A program made the position numbers and the translations under genes. Source: Omphiscola glabra (Eukaryota; Mollusca; Gastropoda; Lymnaeidae). From it: a DNA stretch of 64,000 nucleotides. Positions 23,601 through 35,000 of this stretch are shown piece by piece. A model generated the notes under the pieces. The model searched no databases. It saw only the letters and a list, made by a program, of their open reading frames with translations, and was not told the DNA's origin. How positions within the stretch are numbered: the first letter of the stretch is position 1; every line of letters begins with the position of its first letter. The stretch covers positions 21,625,316-21,689,315 of the forward strand of contig OZ024794.1 in assembly GCA_964017045.1 (NCBI GenBank), written 5' to 3'.

Positions 23601-25470
23601 GTGTCACCATGGGGGCAAAATATTGAGGCCGCTCTCCCTTTCACTATTTAAACTGTGCAGTTGTCCGAAAATGCCGCAACTCCATATAAAGAAAAAGTGA
23701 TGCCTGTGTGAACAACCTCACCCCCCTCCTTAGTACGCCAATGGAAGGGGCGTAGCTAGAGTGTTGGCGTCAGGGGGCGTGATTTCTTTTTACCCCCCCC
23801 CTAACACTGACACTAATTATTTTCCACAAAAACTATCAAAGCACATTTTGGTGCCCTCTCTAGGCTGGCGCTCCGGGAAGTATGTCCCATTTGACACCCC
23901 TTAGCTACGCCTCTGGCCACTGCCCACTTACAACTGGCAACTGGCACTGCCCCCCCCCCCCTCCGAAAATCTGAAATGGGGGGAGGGGGGGGGGGAATTT
24001 CTGAAGAAAGACTGGAAGCACCTTCAACACGACCGTGTTATCGGAAGGGGAGCTAGTCTACTTCCAAACAAATTCTTCAACGAGTAAACGCGCCGATCAC
24101 GTTTTTTTTAGAGCACGATGATTCCCCCCCCCCCCCCCAAGACCACAAGGATTGACAAAACATCAGTGTCTTTACATGCAGGAGAATTCTCCAGTCCAAT
24201 ATATGTCTCACAAGCCACCTGGCTACTCATCGTCCAATAAGACCTTAGTCATATTCCGATGCGAAAAACGAACCACTGTGTACTCTTAAAGGAGGTGTTG
24301 ATGGTGGTGGGTTTTGGGGTTTTTTTTAGGGGTGGGGAGGGGGTGAGTTTAAATACCTTTTCAAAGTTGTCCAAGGAATGCATCTCTCTTTTGAATTTTG
24401 CATCAAGGTCATGCAGGAATAAAGGCGTGTGCTCTGCTTCTAGCCTCTGTATGAACGGAACAGCTTTAGGCTTGTGATCGGCGACACTGCACAGGGTCAA
24501 TGGGTCGGATTGCACCAATAGTTTGTCACGAATAGCAGCTGTGGAAGTAGATTGTATACAATGATTGTCTCGTCTATTTCATCCGTACTTCGTTCGGTGG
24601 TAATAATTTGAGGGTGGATGGCTTGCTGGCGGATACGAAGAAATCAAAGGATGATGGATGGGTGGAGGAAGCGTGATGTATGGTTTGTTTAGAGGGATGT
24701 GATGGAGAAATGGGTAGATGGATGGATGCTGGTGGATATATAGATGGATCAAGTGTGTGAACATCCTTAACTGATGGTCAAACGCGTGGATGCATGTTGT
24801 TGACTTGGTATATAAATAAATAACGAGGTCGATAAATTGATGTAAATGTAGGTTGTTTTTTTTAGCTTATACTGATATGAAATCATAATAAACCGTGCCG
24901 GGTAAAAGACTGAATTTACTAACTTTGTTGCATGGTTGCAAGCCAACCCTCACTGTTACGACTCTCTCGCGGGACTGCGAATGACTCAGCTAGCACAAAC
25001 TTGACCTCTTTGGGCTTTGCTTTCGTCTCCGCTGGAATCGGCTTTACGCTCTGGATCGGCGACAGGTGAACGATTCTTTTCTTGCGCACTGAAATTCTCC
25101 TGGTTTTGAAAATGGGTTTTGGGATCGCTGGCTCACTGTCAACATGACTCTCTACTGCGAGTTCCCTGTCACTGAGAACCGGGGTCATTAGTTTGACGGG
25201 TTCTCTTTTGTTCCTGTAATGCCAATGGGTTATTAGAACTGGTACTTTGGTCTATACGGAATTGTGACGTAATAGCAAAAATAAGTTTTAACAGGACTGG
25301 TACATTTGATCTACAGATCTTTACTCTATAAATCTTTAATACCAAGAAAATAAGCCTATTAATTGATCCACTCCCGTAGCAATGTCATCTGTGGGAAGTT
25401 ACCTTTTCCTAGCAATCTTGGCAACTTGTGAAAGGTCAGGAAAAATTGCCTTGCTGTTTCTTGCGCTCAT
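11659..25470 (-). CDS. MYCBPAP: MYCBP-associated protein-like, copy A (complete, nine exons)
   Basis: Exons on the minus strand: 25470-25403, 25213-24924, 24538-24357, 21358-19314, 19022-18923, 16118-15958, 15643-15584, 14004-13867, 11782-11659. All introns are GT/AG, all phases agree, and the joined frame is 3168 nt (1055 residues) from ATG to TAG. Family call: the large exon carries the MYCBPAP features ERGYxxxTEWxGCP, an ASH/MSP-like beta domain at about residues 409-514 (MTNTGPTVIYFHW, RFVFDACGGVLLPNETYRV, GFYSEDWRLLTRPVLENG) and a helical C-terminal part (CLENLKDFDEQTVYFNVF). Human MYCBPAP, about 950 residues, shares this order. Known of the family: a partner of MYCBP/AMY-1; its Chlamydomonas relative FAP147 belongs to the ciliary central apparatus. 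Inference: an axonemal structural protein. Exon 7 (60 bp) is the least certain; joining exon 6 directly to exon 8 would give TGA at the junction. The final exon reads NKRIEDMLETPTAPQWINIA, paralogous to copy B. Confidence 0.85.
12655..13030 (-). mobile_element. SINE-like retroposon with (AAT)n tail
   Basis: Contains the hairpin-forming block AGCGCGGTACCCC / GGCTCACCGCGCT, also present at 34.75 and 58.92 kb and, inverted, at 31.93 kb. In each copy a run of TTATTATTATT lies on the plus-strand left side, so read on the minus strand the element ends in an (AAT)n tail, as many short retroposons do. This is the longest copy, about 375 bp, and lies in the last intron of MYCBPAP-like copy A. Confidence 0.6.
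13110..13590. repeat. GC-rich dispersed repeat, copy 1
   Basis: From GATATGAGGCGATAGGCTGT to CGCTGACGCCATTTCCTAAT this stretch is collinear with 51060-51540 at high identity, including CCTAGGCAACCGTTTCGTCC and AGATATTAGGACGTTAATTT. A diverged inverted copy lies at about 44.64-45.01 kb. It is much more GC-rich than its surroundings. No coding function recognised; overlapping open frames differ between copies, so they are probably not genes. Probably part of a transposable element whose class I cannot tell. Confidence 0.7.
14590..15105. repeat. Minisatellite, about 43-bp unit
   Basis: About eleven imperfect units built on GGAAATAGTGGTTCAAGATA and TGTTTAGAATTGAAATGAAA. It lies in the intron between exons 7 and 8 of MYCBPAP-like copy A. 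Confidence 0.85.
16556..17735. repeat. Minisatellite, 49-bp unit with CTCF-like core, 24 units
   Basis: Twenty-four head-to-tail units of about 49 bp: AGCGCCATCTGGGAGCTTTA then GTGACATTGTTACATAGAGA then ATTATCTAC. Read on the minus strand, nearly every unit contains CCAG[A/G]TGGCGCT, which matches the conserved core of the CTCF motif (CCAGRKGGCRC). A few units carry GGCACT instead. It fills most of the intron between exons 5 and 6 of MYCBPAP-like copy A. Whether it binds CTCF is inference; the same core also resembles a YY1 site. Confidence 0.9.
18203..18401. mobile_element. hAT MITE, 199 bp
   Basis: Ends CAGTGGTTATCAACCTTCCT and CAGGTTGAGAACCGCTG form an inverted repeat. Flanking octamers AGCTAACG (18195-18202) and ATCTAACG (18402-18409) match at 7 of 8. 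The interior (CGACCCTTTAATACAGTTCC, GGGTCGCGA) is shared with 42543-42739 and, in part, 45374-45520. It lies in the intron between exons 5 and 6 of MYCBPAP-like copy A. Confidence 0.8.
19314..21358 (-). CDS. MYCBPAP: Large exon 4 of MYCBPAP-like copy A
   Basis: A 2045-nt exon (phase 0 in, phase 2 out) between the acceptor CGCAG at 21359-21363 and the donor TTCAG|GTAGGA. It starts VKKMQVQMENYIMGKTGKKR with a basic leucine-rich stretch matching the coiled segment of MYCBPAP. It then holds the conserved EWVGCP motif, the ASH-like domain, a helical block and a disordered acidic/basic stretch (KEETKEETKEDKKEDLKKR) before the final conserved helix. The corresponding exon of copy B (42293-40549) is 300 nt shorter, mostly because the acidic linker differs. 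The track-like start codon is not a true start, because the exon is internal. Confidence 0.85.
22513..22846. mobile_element. Probable hAT MITE (CAGGGCCGGCGCTAGG type)
   Basis: The left end AAGGCCGGCGCTAGG and right end CCTAGCGCCGGCCCTG are inverted copies. Possible target duplications TCTCAACC and CCTTAACC match at only 6 of 8, so the boundaries are approximate. About 330 bp with no coding capacity. Confidence 0.5.
23744..23915. mobile_element. Probable hAT MITE (CAGAGGCGTAGCTAG type)
   Basis: Left end AGGGGCGTAGCTAGAGTG and right end TTAGCTACGCCTCTG are inverted relative to each other. The same end type occurs at 32743-32959, where the target duplication is clearer. About 170 bp, non-coding. 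Confidence 0.5.
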
Positions 25471-25501
25471 TGTCAATGTTTGATCATCTCAGTTTAAAAA
25501 T

Positions 25502-25550
25502 GTTGCTAAAATTGTCATGACTTCCGTTCAAAGACGATCCGATATAAATA
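25502..25550 (-). promoter_or_regulatory. Possible promoter of MYCBPAP-like copy A
   Basis: Upstream of the copy A ATG (25470), minus strand, lie a TATTTATA motif (25550-25543) and TAGCAAC (25508-25502), which matches one half of the RFX X-box (RGYAAC). RFX factors commonly drive ciliary genes. Only a half-site is present, so this is a weak inference. Confidence 0.2.
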
Positions 25551-25559
25551 GATCCTGGG

Positions 25560-27519
25560 TTTTCAAAGATTCACTGCCTCTTGTAATAAATCATATACAC
25601 TGAAAAGCTTCACAATTGTTGCCAGACTAAATCACGACACACGCGGTGAATTTCTATATGCAGATGACCATTGCATCCCGACTATAACAAGTAACCATTC
25701 TCGCAGCGTCCTGATGATATGCTGAACGGCACCTGCGAACTGCATGGAATGAAAAATAAGTAAAAGTTCGGCATAGCCTCCCGTGGTTCAACTGCTCCAT
25801 TAACAGAAGTTTCAATATCTGGGAAACATTTTCACCGTGGTTGGAACAATGAACGCAGAGGTATAGACAAGAGTGGAACGAGCAAATGCATTCATCTACC
25901 AAATGACCCCCGCTAGTGAGACACCCAAGAACAAAAGATCTGGACCAAAGCCAGCCTGTACTTACAAGTGTCGACCCCGGGCTCTGAATTAGAGCGTCGA
26001 GAGATCAAAGATTCATTCACCTTCGGGATGGGGTGTTTAGGGCGAGCATCTGATAAAATAAAAAAGTAACCACATTCGGAAACCAGGAAGTACGGTAAAT
26101 GGTTCGCACCATCCCAAATCAGTCAAAGAAAGATCCAACAACAAAGTTTATTTCTTTGGCCACCCGGTTAGAAGGCTTGTCGACGAAACAGCATTGCGAA
26201 CTAATACAAGCAAGCGCTCCGCTTTTGGGAGAGAGAAAAACGCCGTGTGTGGCTTGGCTGTGTAAAGGACAACTTAAAATTTCACATGCCTCAAACCTTA
26301 CACATACCTATTTACTCTTACGATTTTGGCGTACAATGTACGATTTTGAGGTGTATAAATTATATATATTGTATGTTTATTTTTTTACTATGAAGATAAT
26401 GTTTTGAACGATTTTGTGATGATATTGTACGATTTTAAGAATTTGAGGGTAAACAGGTCTGCTTACAGCAATACATCATCAACTATTTATATTCCCGCGA
26501 CGTGAAATATATCTACAAGCGACGTCAAATATATCTCCCCCACCACATCAACTATATCTCCCTCGATGTCAACTATATCTCCCGTGACGTCAACTAGATC
26601 TCCTCGTGACGTCAACTATATCTCCTGTGATGCTTCTTCGGCCAAAGCTGACAAAAGAAGAAGATTAAGCTTCATGCATTTTTCTTTTTTTTTTTAATCC
26701 TTTACATGAACTTCGCTTTTGTTCGTGACTGGCTGGCAACATTTTTGGATGGCTAATTGACCCACTTCCCGTCAACATTTCGAGTTTAAACTTGGCACAT
26801 AGTCTGGTTGCCGATGACAAAATAATTTTCAGCCCCAACCATATCCAAACCCCCGAAAATAAATCAGCTTTTCCTGTTTTTCAAAGGGAAGGATGATTGA
26901 AATATTACGACACTGATTTCACGATAGAAAGTTCCCGAGATCTGCGCTAAATGAGATTCTTTTCCAACAAAATATCGCAAGTGCGTTTGGTGCGTATAAT
27001 ATTTTTGTTTTCTCAGATACAGTTAGTGAAATAAATCTGCTGTGTAGTAGCGAGCGGGTCAATTGAATATTCATTTATTTCAGGAGTGTGAAAACAAATT
27101 GAGGGGTTACGGAAAGGGGGGGGGGGGCACTATTTGGAATTCTTATAAAGTGCATTATTTGTATGCACGTTTATTTAAATTGTCAACCCCACTCCCATCG
27201 CTCGATATTATACAGGATTTATAAGAAGAACTTTGTTTTTTTATTTATAAGAAGAACTTTGTTTTTGTTTTTTATGTTTTTTTAAATTTATTATTTACTC
27301 GTTTTAAATCGTTTAAAACGTCATGAAATTTTTTTGAATTAATTTTGTGTCGCCATGCCAAACAACGTTTTAATTTTTTTTGTATTATTTAATTTCTATT
27401 TTGAACATTTAGCCGCCTGTCGAAATGCCAATCGCGGCGAGAACATTTTATGTCTTGTCATCTCCGTTCAACATCCCATTCTCTTCTCTGCCGTTTCCTA
27501 CCTCCCCCTTTCATGTTCT
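25560..27519. other. Intergenic region between MYCBPAP-like copies A and B
   Basis: Mostly AT-rich sequence upstream of copy A. Contains short diverged repeats around GACGTCAACTATATCTCC (about 26495-26635, about 18 bp) and a two-copy repeat TTATAAGAAGAACTTTG near 27220. Open frames at 25.65 and 26.1 kb have no splice or family support. Confidence 0.45.
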
Positions 27520-28600
27520 TTCCCAACTTCCAAATCCATGTTCTTTCCAACTTTCCAATTCATGTTCTTTCCAGTCTTCCCAATCCATGTTCGTTCTTAC
27601 CGCCCCTTTCCATGTTTTTTCATACCTTCCCACTCCTTGTTCTGTACCAACTACCCAATATATGTTCTTTTCCAACTTCCCGATCTGTGTTCTTTCCCAA
27701 ATTCTTAATCTATGTTCTTTCCCAACTTCCCAATCCATGCTCTTTCCCAACTTCTCAATCTATGTTCTTTCCCAACTTCCCAATCCATGCTCTTTCCCAA
27801 CTTCTCAATCTATGTTCTTTCCCAAGTTCCCTATCTATGTTCTTTCCCAAATTCTTAATCTATGTTCTTTCCCAACTTCCCAATCCATGCTCTTTCCCAA
27901 CTTCTCAATCTATGTTCTTTCCCAAGTTCCCTATCTATGTTCTTTACCAAATTCACAATCTATGTTCTTTTCTAACTTTCCAATCTATGTTCTTTCCCAA
28001 ATTCCCAATCTATGTTCTTTCCCAAATTCCCAATCTATGTTCTTTACCAAATTCCCAATCTGTGTTCTTTCCCAACTTCCCAATCTATGTTCTTTCCCAA
28101 CTTCCCAATCTATGTTCTTTCCCAAGTTCACTATCTATGTTCTTTACCAAATTCCCAATCCATTTTCTTTTCTAACTTTCCAATCCATGTTCTTTCCCAA
28201 CTTCCCAATCCATGTTCTTTCCCAATTTTCCCATCCATGTTCTTTCGTAACTTCCCAATTTATGTTCTTTCCCACCTTCCCAATCCATGTGCTTTACCAA
28301 CTTTCCAAACTAGGTTTTTTTCCAACCCTAATCCATGTTCTTTCCCAACTTCCCAATTGATGTTCTTTCTCAACTTTATAATCCATGTTCTTTCTAAACT
28401 TCTCAATCTATGTTCTTTCCCAAATTCCAAATATATGTTATTTCCAAACATCCCAATCTATGTTCTTTCCCAACTTCCCAATTTATGTTCTTTCCCAACT
28501 TCCCAATCTATGTTCTTTCCTAACTTCCCAATCTGTGTTCTTTCCCAACTTTCCAATCTATGTTCTTTCCCAAATTCCCAATCCATTTTCTATCCCAAAT
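27520..28600. repeat. Minisatellite, 25-bp unit
   Basis: About 43 units of TATGTTCTTTCCCAACTTCC followed by CAATC, with TTCC/ATTC/TTCT variants. The plus strand is a long pyrimidine-rich tract. Three units make 75 bp, so long open frames occur in all three plus-strand frames; none is a gene. It lies between MYCBPAP-like copies A and B. Confidence 0.95.
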
Positions 28601-28961
28601 AAGCATTGTAAAAATGCTTTTAAATTATGAACGAATTGTTCAACGGTTGCCATCATACAGACCAGAATGTCAGCCATACGGTTTAATTTAGAATGTGACA
28701 TGTTGATTGTAGCAAGTGAAACGCGTTGAGTCTTATAGAGCGGAAGGCGGTGTAGCGACAGATTTAAACAAATCAAACTGTTAGTTTGTTTCATCCCAGT
28801 CGTAGATGTTTATGTTGATCAGTGAAGTTAAAGGGTGGCAGAGTGGGTTGAAAAAAAAATCCCCACATGAAAATCAACACATTGTAAATAATAATAATAT
28901 GAATGTGTTTTTTGAATATCAAGCTAAAACAATAGATGGTTATTTTTGTATAAAGTCTATA

Positions 28962-28967
28962 TTTATT
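28962..28967 (-). terminator. Candidate poly(A) signal of MYCBPAP-like copy B
   Basis: AATAAA on the minus strand (TTTATT on plus), 116 bp downstream of the TAA stop at 29083. It is in AT-rich sequence where the hexamer can occur by chance. Confidence 0.35.
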
Positions 28968-29082
28968 AAATATATTTGTTGTAGAGGATAATTTTGGCCT
29001 TCGCTCTAAAACACATCAAAAAATGGAGGTGTAAAAATCCGGTGTAAATTTCTATAAAAGAACATGTACAAAGGTGGGTCAT

Positions 29083-32000
29083 TTAGATAATACTTCCTCT
29101 GTTGCGGCTGGTTACGCCCCTTTTCTCCTTGATGGCTGCATATACCGCCTCCATTCTTTGTGCGACCTTGACCCAGTTTGGGGGCAATGGAGCGTTAAGC
29201 AACTCATCAACGTTTTTGTCCGTCCTCAAAATGTCCCTTTTTCTGGGGAGATAGAAATAATTTATAGAATGCAGGTCTGTACAGTGGAAATTAATTTTTT
29301 TTCCCGATCGAAATCGAACTCATTTATTGTTATTCTTTTCTTTGGGCTTCTCATTTAATTGCGGAAATCTATTTACAGAACTACTGTAATCATCCGGGTA
29401 CTGGGGTCGGACAAAATGTCAACACTGTTTGGTAATACCATGTTAGCAAAGAGGCCCTTAACCTAAATCAAAACTTGTTTACAACTATGCTTCACAGCAT
29501 TTTGTTTTACTGCTATTGGTATAATTATTTAAGGATACACATTTTGTGAAATGGGACTTCATTGCGCGTACGGCACACGTGACAGGGACTCTAGATACAA
29601 GGATCGTCCGAACGATATGCTGAAATCCGCTAGCTGCCGTGTTTTAAGAAATGTTTGTCCGACTTTCTAAAAATAGTAACGCTATGACGCTTTCCGGTCT
29701 GCGAAATGACAAAAATCCTATTAGCACAAGGCTGCACCTATTGGTACCCGGGTACCAGAATTGAGAGGTCGGGGATTAAAAAACGATTTAAAATATTATT
29801 GTTGGGCTTGTAGGACCAAATGAGGTATCAAATGAAAGATAATTGAATGTACTATACGTTTGTACTCTTAATTCTTCAGTTTTACTAAAATAAACTACCA
29901 CAAATGACATCCGAATAGCATTGAGTCTAATGGTACCCGGGTGGGAATGGCGGCGCTGCGTGTCTGGGTCCATTTTGACTAATGCTATTCGGATGTCATT
30001 TGTACTAGTTTATTTTAGTTAAATGAAGAATTAAGTTTACAAACATATAGTACATTCAATTATCTTTCATTTCATACCTCATTTGATCTTACAAACCCAA
30101 CCGCTTACCAAAATATTTTAAATCGTTTTTTAATCCCAACCTCTAAATTCTGGTACCCGGGTACCAATAGCCACTTCGTTAGCACAATGATGGCCAACGG
30201 CTCAAATCCTATCCTGTTGTTTAATGTTAGAGACAAACTTGGTGTTTCGTGTTACGAAAATAACAAGGTGTGTTATAGACAAACTTTGTTTTACGTGTTA
30301 CGAAAATAACCAGGTGTGTTATAGACAAACTGATGTAACATGTTTAATGCCATTTTGGTGTTAAATGTTACGAATAATCTTGGTATTTATTTTTTTGTGT
30401 GACTTTCTTGGAGTTAAAGGCTATGGACAAACCTAGTAAATGCAACTTCTGAATTCATCTTCAGTGGTTCCGGATGCTCTAGAGACGCCAGTACATGGTC
30501 CAGGTTGTCCAAGAACTCGCTCAGAACCTGATACATCCTTCCGTACAGACCGTTGTAATAGTGACACTTGTATCTGGTAAGTTGGAATTTTAATTAACAT
30601 TCAATCAAGTTGATGTCTACCGTGTGTTGATGTGTGCCTTGTGTTGATGTTTGCCTTGTGTCAATGTTTGCCTTATGTTGATGTGTCATGTTGATGTGTC
30701 GTGTTGATGTGTCGTGTTGATGTGTCGTGTCTGGTGTGTGCCATGATTTGATGTGTGCCTTGTGTTGATGTGGGCCTTGTGTTAATGTGTCGTGTGTTGA
30801 TGTGTCATGGGTTGAGGTGTGCCTTGAGTTGATGTGTGCCTTGTGTTGATGTGTCATGTGTCGATGTGTTGATGTGTCGTGTGTTTATGTGTCGTGTGTG
30901 GATTTGTCGTGTGTTGATGTGTTGTGTGGTGATGTGTGCCTTGTGTTGATTTGTCGTGTCGTGTGATGATGTGTTGTTTGTTGATGTGTCATGTTTTGAT
31001 GTTTTATATGTTGATGTGTCGTGCGTTGATTTGTTGTGTGTTGATGTGACGTTTGTTGATGTGTCGTGTGATGTTTTTTGTTTTGATGTGTCGTGCGTTG
31101 ATTTGTTGTGTGTTTATGTGACGTGTGTTGATGTGTCGTGTCTTCTGTATGCCTTCTGTTCTTTAAAAAAAATGCACTAAAAGAGGAACAACGGTAAGTT
31201 GACAATTCACAAGATGGTGAGATGATTCACTATCTGGTGAGATGATTCACTATTTGCTGAGATGATTCAATATTTGCTGAGCTGATTCACTATTTGGTGA
31301 GATGATTCACTATTCGGTGAGAGGATTCACTATCTGGTGTGATGAATCACTACCTGGTGTGAGGATCTACTTTGTGGTGGGATGTAGCCGAAGCAGATGT
31401 CCGGCTTACTAGTTTAACCGAGGCATGGCTCATTGAAACGACAACCTGTCAACAATGGGGAGCAGCAGACGTCCGGCTTACCTACGGGAGTCGAACGCTA
31501 ATTTGGCGCTCATTTCCGGACACGTCAGTGTGGCCAGCTGGTCCGTTGTAGACTTTTGGGGCAATCTGAAATGGAACATAACGAGTTCAGCGTCCATTGC
31601 ATCCAATAGCAGCACGAGTATCATGGGGTCAAGGTCAGTGTGTGGGCGTTTCTGGTTAATGCACGTCAAATCTTTAAAGACGCAAGGGTGAAATGACGTT
31701 TACAAGGTATGTCTCCTAGATTTTATCATTCCTTGTACATGTTACTTTTAATCCTCTTCTCACATTCATGTCACTAATAGACGATGCTGCTGGGTGCCGC
31801 CCACGGCTTGACATTTAAAAAGTTATGGAGTGGTTGGAGCAAATACACATTTGTTTTGTTTTGTTTAATTAATGTCTGTTAATTTTTAAGTTCATGATTA
31901 TGTTTGTTAAATTGTATGTACAGCGTGGTGAGCCCAGCCCTTGGTTGGGGTACTATGCTATAAAAAAAACTTCTTATAATAATAATAATTTCATTTATAA

Positions 32001-35000
32001 TATATGTTACGTGTTTGTCACGTATAATTCATGTCACTATAGTTCATGTCACTCATAGAACATGTCATTCATATTTGATGTCACTTAGATGTCCCTTATA
32101 ATATCGCTGACAGCTCATGTCACTTATAGTTAATGTCACTCATAGAACATGTCATTTATAGTTCCTGTCATTTATAATTCATGTCACTTACAGTTCATGA
32201 CACTTATAATTCATGTCACTTGTAGTTCATGTCATTTATAATTCATGTCACTTACATGTCCTGTCATTTATACTTCATGTCACTCAATGTTCATCGCATT
32301 TATAATTCATGTCACTTACAGTTCATGTCATTTATAATTCATGTCACTTACATGTCCTGTCATTTATACTTCATGTCACTCAATGTTCATCGCATTTATA
32401 ATTCATGTCACTTATATTTCATGTCATCTATACTTCATGTCACCCATAGTTCTTTTCCATCCCGCTGCATATCATTAATGCAACAGTTGTGTGTATTGGC
32501 ATGCAACTACGGGATCATTGGATTAGGTTGGGAGTTCATGTTGTTGGTTTCGTTCCGACTCGGGGTGACATATTCCATTTGTCCCCATCCATCAATGGAA
32601 CAGATCAATCTGCTCAATGACAAAATGAACAGTGCAGGGCTCTTGTTATTTTTTTATTCTTTGCAGCATACCCTCTACTTAGAACCTCTCCTTATTTTAA
32701 GAAATATCTTTGGAGAATGCCCTTGGGTGTTTGGGTGTATAGCAGAGGCGTAGCGAGAGTGTTTGTCGCCCCGGGGACAAGATTAGCGCCCGGGGACGAG
32801 ATTCGTTTTAAAGCGCCCCCTTTTATTTTTTTCAACTCTCAGACCCATTATTTTCATCAATAAAAAATAATATCCAAGCACACTTTGGCGCCCCTAACTA
32901 GCTGGCGTCCGGGACATCTGTCCCTCCCTTCCCCCCCCCCCCCTTTCGCTAGGCCTCTGGTTTATAGGCTCCATGGGCGATACTTAGAAGTATCGCAATC
33001 GCGTGGTTCAAATGGATTGAGCATTTCAGACAAAATAATAAACGAGATTTTTTTTCCCTTTGTCGTTTATGTGGAACTTTTAAGCACATAAGAATACTTA
33101 ACAAATGTGGGATGTATTAGTTTCTGTTGTCGTCACGTGCACCGCCTGACTTAGATTAATACGTTTTACTCGCACGATTATCATTCCGCGGTTATTGTAC
33201 TACTTTTTCCAATGTAATTAACTATTGCCTTCCATTCTCACTGAGAAAACTGCAAGGAAAGTCTAAACATTAACACGTTTGTTGCCACCGTAATGTGTTA
33301 CTGCCACCGTAATGTGTTACTGCCACTGTGTTGTGTTACTGCCACCGTAATGTGTTACTGCCACCGTAATGTATTACTGCCACCATAATGTGTTACTGCC
33401 ACTGTAATTTGTTACTGCCACTGTGTTGTGTTACTGCCACCATAATATGTTACTGCCACCATAATGTGTTACTGCCACCATAATATGTTACTGCCACCAT
33501 AATTTGTTACTGCCACCGTAATGTGTTACTTCCACCATAATGTGTTACTGCCACCATAATGTGTTTTTGCCACTGTAATGTGTTACTGCCACCGTAATGT
33601 GTTACTGCCACCATAATGTGTTACTGCCACTGTGTTGTGTTACTGCCACCGTAATGTGTTACTGCCACCGTAATGTGTTACTGCCACCGTAATGTGTTAC
33701 TGCCACCGTAATGTATTACTGCCACTGTAATGTGTAACTGCCACTGTAATGTGTTACTGCCACCGTAATCTGTTACTGCCACCGTAATGTGTTACTGCCA
33801 CCGTAATGTGTTACTGCCACTGTGTTGTGTTACTGCCACCGTAATGTGTTACTGCCACCGTAATGTGTTACTGCCACCTTAATGTGTTACTGGCACAGTA
33901 ATGTGTTACTGCCACCGTAATGTGTTACTTCCACCATAATGTGTTACTGCCACCATAATGTGTTTTTGCCACTGTAATGTGTTACTGCCACCGTAATGTG
34001 TTACTGCCACCATAATGTGTTACTGTCACTATGTTGTGTTACTGCCACCGTAATGTGTTACTGCCACCGTAATGTGTTACTGCCACCGTAATGTGTTTCT
34101 GCCATTATAATGTGTTACTGCACTGTAAAGTGTTACTGCCACCGTAATGTGTTACTGCCACCGTAATGTGTTACTGCCACCGTACTGTGTTACTGCCATT
34201 GTAATGTGTTAGCACACTGTAATGTGTTACTGCCACCGTAATGTGTTACTGCCACCGTAATGTGTTACTGCCACCTTAATGTGTTACTGCCATTGTAATG
34301 TGTAACTGCCACTGTAATGTGTTACTGCCACCGTAATGAGTTACTGCCAACGTAATGTGTTACTCCCATTATAAGCAGATTGATGACGGAATTTTTTTCA
34401 CAACACCTGCAGGCTTTGCCCAAAAATAACTGGGGGGGGGGGGGGAAGAGAGAAATTATAACGAAAAACAACAGTGATTTGATATTCCACGTTAAGGGCC
34501 CTAACTCTTCCGTTATTACGGTGCTGAATTGATTTCGTAACTACCCTTTCAATTTAAGATTTATTTATTTAAACTTTACCCGCCAACAACTGTGTCCCTT
34601 TGGGCAGATCCCGGCCTGCGCTACCAACTACTTTTTTTATATGAATTCATTTATCTTAAAGATACTTTAACGAGAAATATATTGATAAATGTATTTTGAC
34701 TAAATGAACAGTTCTCAGGTCATATTATTATTATTATTATTATTTGTTGTTTTATATAGCGCGGTACCCCAGCCTAGGGCTAGGCTCACCGCGCTGTACA
34801 TGACAATATTAGAAAAAGAGACATAATCGTGACAATAACATAAAATACATATATGTAATAAAGAACAGATGTATAGAGACAAAACAAAAACTAATGCATA
34901 TTCACCTCATCCACACCAGAACTTTTACATGACAAGCCATGGACGGCGGCCAGCAGCAGCATTTATCAAAGATGAAACTAGTTTTAAAATAGCAAAAATG

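Larger units (their letters stand above)
21360..24350. other. Intron 3 of MYCBPAP-like copy A
   Basis: A 3-kb intron with no nested gene seen. It contains AT-rich sequence (21.8-22.4 kb), two miniature inverted-repeat elements (22513-22846 and 23744-23915, listed separately), a 94-bp direct repeat in two copies (about 23266-23460, GACATTACTCGAACGACAGG) and several G/C homopolymers near 23.95 and 24.13 kb. Confidence 0.55.

Noticed and set aside
26099..26407. 102-residue plus-strand frame
   Set aside because: No family resemblance, no splice sites, no repeat of the frame elsewhere; likely chance in an intergenic region.
27425..28602. Long plus-strand frames of F/P/S/L-rich peptides
   Set aside because: Generated by the 25-bp pyrimidine-rich array in three frames at once; intergenic and without gene structure.
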